64,000 nt of DNA from NCBI GenBank assembly GCA_016709845.1, contig JADJMA010000036.1:1-64000 (forward strand), given 5' to 3'. Every line of letters begins with the position of its first letter. Position 1 is the stretch's first letter. The notes under the pieces are model-generated. The model had not been told where the DNA came from, did not search any database, and saw nothing but the letters and a program-made list of their open reading frames with translations. Of the stretch, positions 12,021 to 25,062 are shown piece after piece. Made by a program: the position numbers and the translations under genes. The DNA comes from Flammeovirgaceae bacterium (GTDB taxonomy: Bacteria > Bacteroidota > Bacteroidia > Cytophagales > Cyclobacteriaceae).

Positions 12021-15000
12021 TTACCGTTTCAACTCCAGGTACCCACTTAAGCTTTTCCTACCTGAATCAAATTTCAGTAAATAGAAGTATGTGCCAGAGG
12101 GTAGTTTCTCTCCGTTCTTATTGAGACCTATAAACTTATTATTTTGGTTATCGTAATCTCTTATCTCAAATACCATATCTCCCCAACGATTGTAAATCTT
12201 TAACTCATTGCTACGCGTATCAGGAAATGCACCAATATTTTTGATTTGTAAATAGCTGTTCTTCTCGTCATCATTTAAGGATATGCCATTGTAAACGATT
12301 AATTCAGTACAGGATTCTACGGTTATGTTTACAGCCGTTGAAACTTCACTATCGCACCCTTGTGTATTGGTAACCTGAACAGTGTATGAACCTGCACTGG
12401 TCACAACAATTTGTTCTGTTGTTTCTGAGTTTGACCATAAATATCCGGCAAATCCTGAAGTAGCCTCCAAGGTTACACTCTCCTGCTTTTCAGGACAGAG
12501 TGTTGTATCGCCAATAATAGTTATTAAGGGTTGTGCAGGAACTGGATTTATGGTGGCGACTACTTCCATTCTCGGACTTTCATTTGATGCGGATTTGATC
12601 AATACATAGTAGCTTGTTGTTGTTGTTATGGAGGGAGTAACAAAAGTCGCGTTTGTAGCGCCCGGAATCGGATTACCTCCAATAGCTTGTGTGTACCACT
12701 CATAGGTTTCTGTGCCTAATGCTCCGGTAGCACCAAGAGTCACTGCCCCTGCCCCACAGCGCTCGCCATTTTGAACGATCGGAATAGAAACAGTTTTACT
12801 AAACCGAGCTGAAATATTACGATCTGCAGTGAGGTTTAAGATCAATGGGTTTGTAGTACCCGTTGCATCACCCTGCCAACCAATAAAATCCCAACCTGTA
12901 GCAGGCAAAGCCGAAATCTCTACTTGTTGTACTCCTTCATAACGGTTGAGATTAGGTGTCTTCTGAACTATCCCCTGACCCTCGGCCGATACCAGAAGAT
13001 TATAATAAGGACCACCACAAAGTTTGGTTAAGATGGTATTATCCGTAAGGTCAAACTCTTCAGGATCACTGCCTCTTATTTCTCCATAGAGGCTATAATT
13101 CTTATTGATAACCAACCAATTGGTCTGTATGGAAATGGATTGCCTACCTGCAAGCGTAAATTGCTTTATGTCTATAGGAATCGTATCCGATTCAGTGATG
13201 TAAAAGAAATGTACATCTGCAGTGGCTTCAAGATCACCGGAGTTAAACATGGTTGCAGTAATTACTACATTATCACCATCAAGAGGGCAAGCTATACTTG
13301 ATTGCAGGTCTGTGAATAACAAGTTAGGAGCCTTACCAACCACCAATGCACGCGAAGCTTCGTTGTTTGTTTTCGTTGTCTCTGCAAGCGCATTGTCAGG
13401 ATCCAACAACGCTCGAATAATTCGAATACCCGCGGTTGAGCTACTATAGGGTGTTGTCACCTGCACAGTACCGTCCTCTCCTGCCAAAACAGAAGGAATA
13501 GTAATGTCTGACCCTAAAGGAACATCATCCACAAGAATGCGCGCCTTGAATGGACCCGTTGCCCCTATCCCCATATTATCATAGGAAAGAAAAATTGTTA
13601 TCGGTTCGTTTACATCGGGATTTATTTTACTGGGTGAGATGTATTCAGAAAACACTCTCAAATCAGGAGCAGGTAAATATACATTGACCGGTGCCTTGTA
13701 TTCATTGTTATCCTCGCGGCATTCGGTATAAGCATTCAATTCATCTACTACTACTTTTAATTCAAATGTACCCACCTGATCAAATAGGAAAGGAATGGAT
13801 ACAGAATAATAACTCACCTGAGTATTAGGACTAACTAATGGCAAGGTTGTAGATCCTATTGGCACATTGTTCAAAAAGAAAGTAACAGGGACATTGGTGG
13901 CTGTAAATAAACCATTGTTGTAAATCAGGGCAGTCAAATTCTGTACGGTATTCACATAAAATCCACCACCCCAAATTCCACCTATAGGACTTACTGCAAA
14001 ATCAACACACAACGGCATCTGCGCCACGTTATCACCTTCTGAACCTTCTATAATTGTATTGCTGTTATCCAACCGAATACGAAAAGCATGATCACCATCG
14101 CTTTGAAGGTTGGTTGTTAAGGTGGCCGTTTTAGTTTCCCCAATAGCCATTCCACTATTAACGGTTTGCGTTTCTATGCGTGGGATTCCGTTCTCAATTA
14201 CAGTTAACTCCAAATCGAAAGGCGCTACAATCGGTACTGACCCTGTATTTCTATAAACAACATCAATGTTAAAATCTGTTCCGGCCGGGGGCAACACCGG
14301 AGTAACAGTAATATCCCGATTGCCAACATTCAGGTTTGGATATTGTAAGGGTGGCGGGATATGCCTAATGGTTTTAGAAATCTCATTGTTGGTTTCCCTG
14401 TATTCATCCACATTTCCTGAACCGATTGGCTCATCCACACGAATGGTCACCACATGATCCAGAATATCTGTAAAGTTGTGCGTAACCGTAAATATATGGT
14501 TCGTACAAGTTGACAAGGAGGTTAATGATTCTGTATGTATCAGTGTAGCATCCATATAGACATTCACATCAAAAGCTGTGTTTGCATCAACACCCCCAAT
14601 ATTATCCACCACTACATAAAAGGTAAATGGATTAAGCATATTTATACTTCCGGGAATCGATGAATTGCTGGGATTAATCGGTGTAAGATCCGGCTTATCG
14701 GGAAGCACGGTAAGGTAAGCGGTGGATTGATTATTTATTTTTGTTTTTTCAACCACCTGATTATTCAGGTCCGCTTCACTTCTGAACATACAATTATTTC
14801 GATTGAAACAATCCCCTATTACATTGGTCGTGGTAGTAAATTGGTAAGTCAAAGATTCTCCAGGATTCAATTGAGCAATTACATGCTCACCGAGGATAGC
14901 ATCGCAGTTCAGGTATCGAAACACAAAGTTAGTTGCCGCGATATCCCCCACATTTTGAATGATGGCAGTCCCGGTAATTTGCTCTCCTGGTAAAATGGTA

Positions 15001-18000
15001 GACTTTGCTAATATAATAATAGTAGATAAATCTGGTAGCGGAGGAGCTGGGAGTACCGTAAATGTTATTGGTCCCTGATAACCTGTAAGGGTATAATCAG
15101 TCACTTCTATATTGAGTGTATAGGTGCCCGCTACAGAAGGAACCTGGACTCCAAGTTGGTACGTGCCATCTGCCTGGGTGGTGGTTTGGGCTGTGCTACC
15201 ACCGGTAACGCGCACAATAACGGTTGCTCCAGCTACATCCGGATCAATGCCCGGATCAATTCCATAATATTCAGCTTTACCGGTAATGGTAATAATACCA
15301 TTCGGTTGCAACGAAAGAGGCGATGCAGCCGCAACCGGATTAATACCACCGGGCAACTGATAATCGCCAGCAATTACGGGGCGAATAGCAAAGTTATTTA
15401 ACTCATTATCTTCACTAAGCACATTGGTTTCATCAATCACTAACTTCACCGGATAAAATCCTGATGCTGCGAAAACCTGATCCCATTGCAATGTGATGGA
15501 TGATTGCGGATTTATCTGTTGTACGGTTTGCGTAAAAACCTGAACATTATCTATGTAAGCAGATACAACAAAGTTCTCTGCTAAAAAATCGGATGTATTT
15601 CGAATACGGGCATAAATCTTTATGGATTCATTAATCGCAGGATTGGACTTACTGAATGAAATGTCGTTGGCATAAATGGCAACGTCCAATAAATCATTTG
15701 AAACGAAAGGTTGAGACGTAAATGGAGTTTGCGCGCTACACCCATCACTATTATTCGATACGATACGACTTTTCCATCTAATCTGATCAGACAGGTTGGT
15801 AATGGTAACCCGATATTCTTTTCCATCGGTAACATCAACATCGGCCACATCGGCCTCCTGCATTACCCTGATAATATCCAACGGATCAGTTGCCTGGCCA
15901 TTACTGTTCGCATCAAGTTCTACGCGGGGATAACCAGCGGCTGGCAAGTTGCCATTGGCATCCGTATAGATCATTCTGAAATCAAAAGGTAAATCACTGC
16001 CGCCCTGTGTGGGAGACATAAATGAACTTGTATACCCAAGGTCATTGGTATAACTAATCAATGGAATTTCTTTAACCGTAACAATCACAGATTTTGCTTC
16101 CGAACATCCATTGACATTTGTTATTATCACCGTATAGGTTGTTGTTACCAATGGCGATACGGTAATTGAAGCGGCTGTCGACCCTGTGTTCCATAAGTAT
16201 TCTGTACCTCCTGTTGCAGTAAGTGTAATTGAGGTTGATTTACAAATCGTAGAATTGGCAGTAAGGGTTGTAACCAGATCCGGAAAGTGTGTTATCGTTG
16301 CTACAAGTTGATCGTTCGTGGTGTTTTCATCTCCGACAAGAATGATATACGCTTTCACCGTATAAACTTGCTTAACTGAGAGATCAGCTTTCTGGGTGAA
16401 TGTATATTCCTGTTTTCCTGCAGGCACTATAGTCCCAGGTATAGGTTCCACCACAGGAGTTCCACCATTGATCTGATAGGCTACCTGTAATCCGGAAATA
16501 GATGCAGCCCCAAGGTTGGTAATTTCTACACGAACATCGGTAGCGTTGGTTAATGAACATGAATTTGCAGGGGTAATAATCCGGCTTAAAGCTCCGTCTT
16601 TGGCAAAGGCTGCAGAATATTGCGTTGCTCCTATGCTGACAGGAATGGTTCGTATGCTACCGTTGATATCTGTTGGTACAACAGCTGTTAAATCAAAACC
16701 AGCCCCCGCTAATGATGAGGCCAAAGTAGTAAGATCACTTGTTGACTGATATTGAGGATCGATAGAAAGTGAATTTGCATCTTGCCCCGTTGCTCCCGTG
16801 GTGCAACCAGCGTAGGTTGGTTAACACCATTCCAACTCGCCAACGTGACGCCACTGGTGAAATAATTATTGTAATTGATTTGAGCAATCGCTGAAGGGTT
16901 AGGCACATCGATGCTATAACCGTTAGACTTAATGTTATTGTTGATTAAGTTAATGTTTTGTCCTGAAGCTGATACGTAATACAAACCTGTTCCCACGCCA
17001 GTTGCATTAATGTTGTTGTGATAAAAATTAACATTCTGGATATAGTTCAAATGAACTGTTTCATAACCCGATCCATTATTGGATTGAAAGAAGTTGTTAG
17101 CAATAAGTGCTGGTGTTCCAACAGGTGCTAAGGCCGCATACATATCCAAGGCAGTTGCATTACCCCCCGTTACCTTGTTGGCAGTGATTGCATATACTCC
17201 ATCTACATTCGCGATCGTAATACTCTGAAAACTAGGGGATGATGGATTATTGGAAACCTGATTTTTATCAAGAAGAAAAGCTGTATGATAACCCAACACA
17301 ATACCTCTATGATAACACTGGAAAATCAAATTGTTTTGAATAATCGTTCCGGCTGCTTTTGTTGTAGGTCCCTGAAAATCGATTCCCACCGCGCCAAACC
17401 GAACGGTATTATTTACGATACGAACATTTTGTGACTGAGCCGAAACGATGACAATCCCACTTCGGTCTGCTGAAGTATTGGTGGTTACTACACTTTCGAT
17501 AATGTTTCCATCCAATTCCAGATTGATGGTTCGATTGATGACATCAATAACCCGGCCGAAGGTTGTTCCTTCGGCTTTAACCGTTAGGTTTTTCAATTTA
17601 TAATAGTCTGCATTATTCAACCTAATGGTAAAATTTGATCCACCGGTTGTAGAAGTAAAACGGATAATGGCGTCCTCAGGCAGTCCTGTTGCCGATTCAA
17701 AAGTTACTGTATTCGTTGATGATGACCCCGAAACTGCCAGAAAGGTAAGCTGCTCATTAAAATCACCTGTGATTTTAAATGCTACAGGTCCGCTTATGCC
17801 AAAGTTTTTAAGAGCGTCAAGCGCTGCCGTGATGGTAATAAAATTGTTTGTGCCTGAACCACTTGCATTAATGGTGTAGTCGCCATTTAAAGGAGTTCCC
17901 GATGATCCAAATTGATTGGCACCAATACTTGGTGTGGAAGGTCTTGCAATCCCATCAATGTCATCGGGCACGATAGCGTTTACATTTTTACCAATGTTTG

Positions 18001-21000
18001 AAAGGGCTGATACGGCTGTATAAAGTACCGTGTTGGATTGATATTGGGGATCAATAGATAGAGAGTTACTTTCAAAGCTGGTAGCGGTTTGCCATTGGTT
18101 AAGCGTACCATAATTAGTAGAGCCATCCCTTCCAATAAAAGAACCGGAAGTAAACAGATTATTATAGTTCGATTCAACAATCGAGTTTACCGTATTAGAG
18201 TATTGATATTCTACCGCATAACCCGTGTTGGCCCTGAGGATGTTGTTCACAATCCGGTTGCCTACCGACTGATATCGGTTGAAGTTAAATGCCTCACCCG
18301 TTGAGGTGTTGTTGACACTGTTGTGATAGAGGTTGGTATACGTGATACCATAGAGCAGGTAAACAGTAGCGTAGTTTGAGTTGGAATGAAAGAAGTTGTT
18401 CGCAATGATGGAGGGTTGCGTATCAATCCCAGCAAAGTAATACAGTCGCATAGCATGGCCCAAAGCTCCTGTTATCCGGTTGCGCTGAATCTCCGTATAA
18501 CCCGAAGTGTTATCAAGACCCAAACCATAATAATCTCCCTGCGATGCTCCCGAATGAGTAATCGTGTTGTTATTAAAAATACCGCCCGCCATGTATTGAA
18601 AATAGGCAGGCCGGTAATATACATCCGTAAGGGTGTTGCCCGTAAAGACGGTACCCGGTGAAAGATTCGTACTATTACCTACATGAAAATTCCATGAGAA
18701 CCACCGGTAATTATATTATGATGAAACGGATATTGCTCGACAGCGATGGACGCAACAGAATTGCAGCTCGCTCTTCTGTGCCCGAAGTAGTGGGTAGAAG
18801 GGTAATGCGAAGGTTCTCGAAGGTAAGGTTATCAGCACGATTCACTACCTGGATGGCCCGGTTATAAATGTCGACATCGGGTTTGAAAGAAAGATTTTTA
18901 AACGTAACAAAACTCTCATTGCTTAACTGGGCAACATAGTTGGTACCTGATGCGCTGGCTGTAAATTTTAAAATTACATCTGCAGCATTGCCCGTCTGTG
19001 ATTGAAACGTAATCGTGTTGGTGGCCGATGATCCGGAAATGCTCGGCAATATAAATTGTTCATTAAAAGTTTGGGTTCTCAGCAAGAACGTAACCGCTCC
19101 GTTGATCCCATTCACTTTCATCGCAGTAATGGCTGCATTAATAGTTGTATAGGTTTGACCAACTCCCACCGTATAATTGCCGGAGAGTGGTGTCAACGCA
19201 GCGGCACTATACTGGTTAGCACCAGGACTGGGCGTAGTCGTACGCGCTGCCCCATCAATATCTGTCGGTACAACAGTGAGTAGATTTTGCCTGCCGAAGC
19301 TATACCGGGTGCGGAAGCATACAAGTTCGTATCCGATTGATATTGCGGGTCGAAGGATACCGCATTGGCTTCAAAGCCCACAGCGGTTTGCCATTCGCCA
19401 AGCGTACCCGATTTAGCAGAGCCATCTATCCCAATGAAAGAGCCCGAAGTAAACAGATTATTATAATCCGATTCAACAATCGAGGGTACCACATTAGAGT
19501 ATTGATATTCTACCACGTAACCTGTGTTGGCTCTAAAGATGTTGTTCACAATGCGGTTGCCCACCGACTGATAACGGTTGAAGTTAAAAGCTTCGCCCGT
19601 TGAGGTGTTGTTGACACTGTTGTGATAGAGGTTGGTATACGTGACTCCATAGAGCAGGGAAACAGTAGGGTAGTTTGAGTTGGAATGAAAAAGTTGTTGG
19701 CAATGATGGAGGGTTGCGTGTTGTCAACACCAGCACAGTAATACAGACGCAAAGCATGGCCCCAAAGCTCCTGTTATGCGGTTGCGCTGAATCTCCGTAT
19801 AACCCGAAGTGTTATCAAGACCCAAACCATAATAATCTCCCTGCGATACACCCGAATGAGTAATCGTATTGTTATTAAAAATACCACCCGCCATGTATTG
19901 AAAGTAGGCCGGCCGGTAGTATACATCCGTAAGGGTGTTGCCCGTAAAGACGGTACCCGGTGAAAGATTCGTACTATTACCTACATGAAAATTCCATGAG
20001 AACCACCAGTAATTATATTATTGATGAAACGGATGTTGCTCGACAGCGATGGACGCAACAGAATTTCTGTGATTGAAACGTAATCGTGTTGGTGGCCGAT
20101 GATCCGGAAATGCTCGGCAATATAAATTGTTCATTAAAAGTTTGGGTTCTCAGCAAGAACGTAACCGCTCCGTTGATCCCATTCACTTTCATCGCAGTAA
20201 TGGCTGCATTAATAGTTGTATAGGTTTGACCAACTCCCACCGTATAATTGCCGGAGAGTGGTGTCAACGCAGCGGCACTATACTGGTTAGCACCAGGACT
20301 GGGCGTAGTCGTACGCGCTGCCCCATCAATATCTGTCGGTACAACAGTGAGTAGATTTTTGCCTGCCGAAGCTATACCGGGTGCGGAAGCATACAAGTTC
20401 GTATCCGATTGATATTGCGGGTCGAAGGATACCGCATTGGCTTCAAAGCCCACAGCGGTTTGCCATTCGCCAAGCGTACCCGATTTAGCAGAGCCATCCT
20501 TCCAATAAAAGAACCGGAAGTAAACAGATTATTATAGTTCGATTCAACAATCGAGTTTACCGTATTAGAGTATTGATATTCTACTGCGGTGCCTGTGTTG
20601 GCTCTAAAGATGTTGTTCACAATGCGGTTGCCCACCGACTGATAACGGTTGAAGTTAAGCTTCGCCCGTTGAGGTGTTGTTGACACTGTTGTGATACAGG
20701 TTGGTATACGTGACTCCATAGAGCAGGGAAACAGTAGGGTAGTTTGAGTTGGAATGAAAAAAGTTGTTGGCAATGATGGAGGGTTGCGTGTTGTCAACAC
20801 CAGCACAGTAATACAGACGCAAAGCATGGCCCAAAGCTCCTGTTATGCGGTTGCGCTGAATCTCCGTATAACCCGAAGTGTTATCAAGACCCAAACCATA
20901 ATAATCTCCCCTGCGATACACCCGAATGAGTAATCGTGTTGTTATTAAAAATACCGCCCGCCATGTATTGAAAATAGGCAGGCCGGTAATATACATCCGT

Positions 21001-22930
21001 AAGGGTGTTGCCCGTAAAGACGGTACCCGGTGAAAGATTCGTACTATTACCTACATGAAAAATTCCATGAGAACCACCGGTAATTATATTATTGATGAAA
21101 CGGATGTTGCTCGACAGCGATGGACGCAACAGAATTGCAGCTCGCTCTTCTGTGCCTGAGTTAGTAGTGGGAAGGGTAATGCGTAGGTTTTCAAACGTGA
21201 GGCCATCAGCCCGGTTCACTACCTGGATAGCCCGGTTATAGGTGGCACCATCGGGAGTAAAAGAAATATTTTTAAACGTAACAAAGCTCGCATTGCTCAG
21301 TTGAGCAACATAGTTCGAAGCCGAGGCACTGGCGGTAAATTTTAAAATTACATCCGCAGCATTGCCCGACTGCGATTGAAATGTAATCGTGTTGGTAGCC
21401 GATGATCCGGAAATGCTCGGCAATATAAATTGTTCATTAAAAGTTTGTTCTCAGCAAGAACGTAACCGCTCCGTTGATCCCATTCACTTTCATCGCAGTA
21501 ATGGCTGCATTAATAGTTGTATAGGTTTGACCAACTCCCACCGTATAATTGCCGGAGAGTGGTGTCAACGCAGCGGCACTATACTGGTTAGCACCAGGAC
21601 TGGGCGTAGTCGTACGCGCTGCCCCATCAATATCTGTCGGTACAACAGTGAGTAGATCTTTGCCTGCCGAAGCTATATCGGGTGCGGAAGCATACAAGTT
21701 CGTATCCGATTGATATTGCGGTCGAAGGATACCGCATTGGCTTCAAAGCCCACAGCGGTTTGCCATTCGCCAAGCGTACCTGATTTAGAGAGCCATCATC
21801 CCAATGAAAGAGCCCGAAGTAAACAGATTATTATAATCCGATTCAACAATCGAGTTTACCACATTAGAGTATTGATATTCTACCACATAACCCGTGTTGG
21901 CCCGAAAGATGTTGTTCACAATGCGGTTGCCCACCGACTGATAACGGTTGAAGTTAAAAGCTTCGCCCGTTGAGGTGTTGTTGACACTGTTGTGATAGAG
22001 GTTGGTATACGTGACTCCATAGAGCAGGGAAACAGTAGGGTAGTTTGAGTTGGAATGAAAAAGTTGTTGGCAATGATGGAGGGTTGCGTGTTGTCAACAC
22101 CAGCACAGTAATACAGACGCAAAGCATGGCCCAAAGCTCCTGTTATGCGGTTGCGCTGAATCTCCGTATAACCCGAAGTGTTATCAAGACCCAAACCATA
22201 ATAATCTCCCTGCGATACACCCGAATGAGTAATCGTATTGTTATTAAAAATACCACCCGCCATGTATTGAAAATAGGCCGGCCGGTAGTATACATCCGTA
22301 AGAGTGTTACCCGTAAAGACGGTACCCGGTGAAAGATTCGTACTATTACCTACATGAAAAATTCCATGAGAACCACCAGTAATGGTATTGTTGATGAAAC
22401 GGATATTGCTCGACAGCGATGGACGCAACAGAATTGCAGCTCGCTCTTCCGTACCTGAGTTAGTAGTGGGAAGGGTAATACGTAGATTCTCGAACGTGAG
22501 ATTGTTAATGGTATTGATGGCATATATACCCCGCGTATACGTAGGGCCAGTTGGTTCTATTCTTACATTTCGAAACGTGATGAAACTGGAATTGTCAAAC
22601 CGGACAAACATAGTTGTTGGTGCTGGTTAGTGCAAAAGTTAATGTGACATCTTGAGCATTGCCACTTTCTGCTTCGAAGGTGATTAAATTTGTAGTGGAT
22701 GCTCCCGGTACGGCAGTAATAATGACTTGTTCAGTAAAGGTTCCAGTTTTTAGTTTAAATATTACCGCACTGTTAACGCCCTTAGTTGTTAAATCGGCAA
22801 CAGCTGCTGTTAATGTGGCATAAGAACCGCCACCACCCACCGTATAAGTCCCCGAAAGAGGTTGGGCCATAAGATGTCCGACTAAAAATAGTAAGACTAT
22901 TACGAATAGAAATCGAAGTTTCGCTATCAC
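12021..22930 (-). CDS. Giant T9SS-exported beta-helix/CARDB adhesin-like protein (multiple frameshifts)
   Basis: The N-terminus at 22930 is a signal peptide (FLFVIVLLFLVGHLMAQ). Five parallel-beta-helix units of about 430 residues follow, each opening with a PLSG-x-YTV motif (near 22865, 21557, 20258, 19187 and 17893) and rich in NNxI rungs. From 16724 the protein is intact for 1567 residues: Ig-like domains (YLWNTGSTAASITVSP), at least six CARDB-like repeats (TVVDN..., LIVDETNVLSEDNELNN type), an InlB-B-like repeat (WDFIGWQGDATG) and a gliding-motility-associated C-terminal domain (LKIYNRWGDMVFE ... GTYFYLLKF), the type-B T9SS sorting signal. Full length is about 3600 residues. At least ten frame breaks lie between 16700 and 22600, concentrated in near-identical repeats. 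It is probably a surface adhesin; the ligand is unknown. Confidence 0.85.
17893..22560 (-). repeat. Large near-identical tandem repeats (about 1.3 kb) inside the giant gene
   Basis: The anchor aaacagattattata recurs near 18153, 19453, 20522 and 21822, giving spacings of about 1300, 1069 and 1300 bp. A second anchor (gatccggaaatgctcgg) recurs near 19031, 20102 and 21405. Copies are almost identical over hundreds of bases, and the flanking units (before 17893 and after about 22560) have diverged. The copy around 20066 lacks about 230 bp. Copies differ from each other mainly by one-base homopolymer differences. Confidence 0.9.
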
Positions 22931-23129
22931 GTGTTAGAGGTTTAATAACAATACCTAATCAAAATTCCTATTAGCAAGATAACTAATTAAGAATTCATTT
23001 AAGATAGGTTTTAGGCTGATTTGTTTTTGAACAGGGCTAAAATGTATCCTTTAAACATTCCCTAAGGAAACACATCCTAAGGGATCTCAAGTAATTCTTG
23101 AAATCCCCCTATTAAAATGACAAAAGTCA

Positions 23130-23534
23130 CTATCGCAACCATGCAGTAGCCTCACAAAAATCTGTAGGTTTGTTGTAATAGTTATCCCGCACACGATAGG
23201 TGAATCTTATCTCATCGTAATACAAAGTACCCACACCTTCAATTTCATATCCGTGTACTATCTGTCGGGAAATAAAAATTTTGTCACCCACGATCTCAGC
23301 AATCACATCAACATCCGCATTATAAAAGTTTTCAATAATTACTTCTGTGCGGTAGCCAAAGCCCTTGCGGATGTAAACATTATAGCGTATGTTATCATTA
23401 TACGTTTGGCTATATTCTTCTATCTGGTACGTTCCAATAATTCTATCCCTTGAATCGTAAACAGGTTCAACCACCAGAATATCACATGAAATAAGTAGAC
23501 TGGTAATGATCAGGAGTAGTAGTTTCGTTTTCAT
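23130..23534 (-). CDS. Small lipoprotein of unknown function
   Basis: I place the start at 23534 (MKTKLLLLIITSLLISC), because that gives a clean lipoprotein signal with Cys17 as the lipidation site; the longer reading frame from 23636 would put 34 unrelated residues in front. The mature part (about 117 residues) is beta-rich, with YDSRDRIIGTYQIEEYSQTY and a hydrophilic C-terminus ending ATAWLR, resembling small periplasmic lipocalin-like lipoproteins. I do not recognise a named family. It is divergent from the truncated peptidase on its right. Confidence 0.6.
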   Translation of the reverse strand: MKTKLLLLIITSLLISCDILVVEPVYDSRDRIIGTYQIEEYSQTYNDNIRYNVYIRKGFGYRTEVIIENFYNADVDVIAEIVGDKIFISRQIVHGYEIEGVGTLYYDEIRFTYRVRDNYYNKPTDFCEATAWLR

Positions 23535-23665
23535 AACAGTATTGTTTATAGAGCTTAAAACAATAGCCAGGCCAAACGCGGGTTTAGCCCTTTGGTAGTT
23601 ATGCCAGTAATGATTCAATATTTCTAATCCATTCATGGAAAAGAATTAGGGGTTATTTATTACTA

Positions 23666-24388
23666 TTGGAGACCTTCGAATATCCTTCAGTAAACATTGT
23701 TGGAAAAATTACAGGTAGCGATTCAAAACTAAATAAGGAATATGTTCTTTTTAGTGGGCACCAGGATCATGATGGAATCCATGCCTCACTAAGTAATGAT
23801 TCTATTTATAATGGAGCTGATGATAATGCATCCGGAAGTGTCGCTTTGCTTGCCATCGCCCGAGCCTTCAAAAAAGAACCAGCAAAGAGATCAGGGCTTT
23901 TTGTATGGCACGGTGCAGAAGAAAGGTTAATGCTTGGCTCACGCTGGTTCGCTAATTATCCGACAGTTCCGAAGGAAGACATTGTAGCCGTACTCAATGC
24001 TGATATGATCGGACAAAATAATGTTGACAGCATGGCCTTGCTGGGCTCTCAATCTCCGCACAAAAATTCATCAGATCTTGTAGCCATAGCGCTGGAAGCC
24101 AACGCGGCCGGACCAAAATTTAAGCTGGATACCGCATGGGATAAAGTAGATCACCCTCAGGGGTTTTATTTCCGAAGTGATCACCTGCCTTATGCCCAAG
24201 TAGGGATTCCGGCAGTTTTTTTTACTTCCTTGTTACATCCAGCCTATCATACTCCTGAGGACGAAGTCCAGACCATTAATTATAAAAAGCTACTAAAGGT
24301 TGCTCAATGGATGTACCTCACAGGATGGACGGTGGCCAATAAACCGGAGCGCCCAAAAGTTGATCAAGGATTTGAATTGGAGAGATAA
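23666..24388 (+). pseudogene. M28 family metallopeptidase, 5'-truncated
   Basis: The 240 residues match the catalytic half of secreted M28 aminopeptidases. Zinc ligands are visible in order: GHQDHDG, GADDNASGS, HGAEERLMLGS, NADMIGQ and HPAYHTPEDE. These proteins normally carry a signal peptide and about 200 more residues before this point. Here there is no ATG; the frame starts with TTG at 23666 and the upstream codons show no family sequence. The break near 23660 therefore looks like a real truncation or assembly junction, not a simple frameshift. Without signal peptide or N-terminal domain it is unlikely to be functional. Confidence 0.75.
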
Positions 24389-25062
24389 TAAAGTTCAATA
24401 CCTCTTCTTCTATAGTGTTCTAACAGAAGCACCTACTCATAGCGTAAGAGAGGAGTCCGAAATCTTATGATATTAGCCTACAGTGCGTGGATCGGTAATT
24501 GAAAGTATTCATTAGCCTGACTGAAAGTAAACTAAAAAATGATTCGCTATTGGCTAAACGACATCGCAAACTTTGGTCACAGAATCTTGGAAAGAAGGTA
24601 GAATTAGAACTGGCTTACAAGGTGCAATTACCGGCTATGAGGTAGCCCTTATACAGTATAACACTCTAAAACGACTGTTAGAATTTTCAAGTAAGCAATT
24701 ACAACAACACACGATAACCGATAGCACTAAAGCCGTTACGATTTGCGGATTTTCTGTAGGACCAAACCGATTGTAATCGGGAGAATTGGATAAATAGATA
24801 CTGTACAATGGTTGTAAATATAGTGTCCGTGGCTTTCCTTAGTATACTCTTCAAAAGTCCGATTGAATATGCGCTCGGTCGTGGTGGCTGCCCACTTAGA
24901 AAGTATAGATTGTATCCGATGTCTAAGGGACTGTTTGTCTTTTCTCTCTTTGATTAGTCCATTCCTTCTTAAACTGAAATAATACCATTCGTGTATATTT
25001 TTACAATTATGCTTTATACTTTAGATATCTTATGAATATTGAACATTAAACCAAAACCTTTT
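24389..25062. other. Gene-poor interval
   Basis: About 670 bp between the truncated peptidase and the amidohydrolase. Short open frames around 24500-24776 read in two frames (SLTESKLKNDSLLAKRH and GYEVALIQYNTLKRLLEF), which could be the eroded end of a gene, but I recognise no family and see no usable start. No RNA gene, terminator or repeat is evident. Confidence 0.4.

Noticed and set aside
17893..22560. CRISPR-like or transposon origin of the repeats
   Set aside because: Units are 1.3 kb, in frame with a protein domain and lack spacers, inverted ends or a transposase.
18089..22630. Several plus-strand frames repeated inside the giant gene
   Set aside because: They repeat only because the underlying DNA repeats; the minus strand holds the beta-helix protein.
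24498..24776. Possible small gene before the amidohydrolase
   Set aside because: Two frames look weakly coding but I find neither family nor start; listed only as part of a gene-poor interval.
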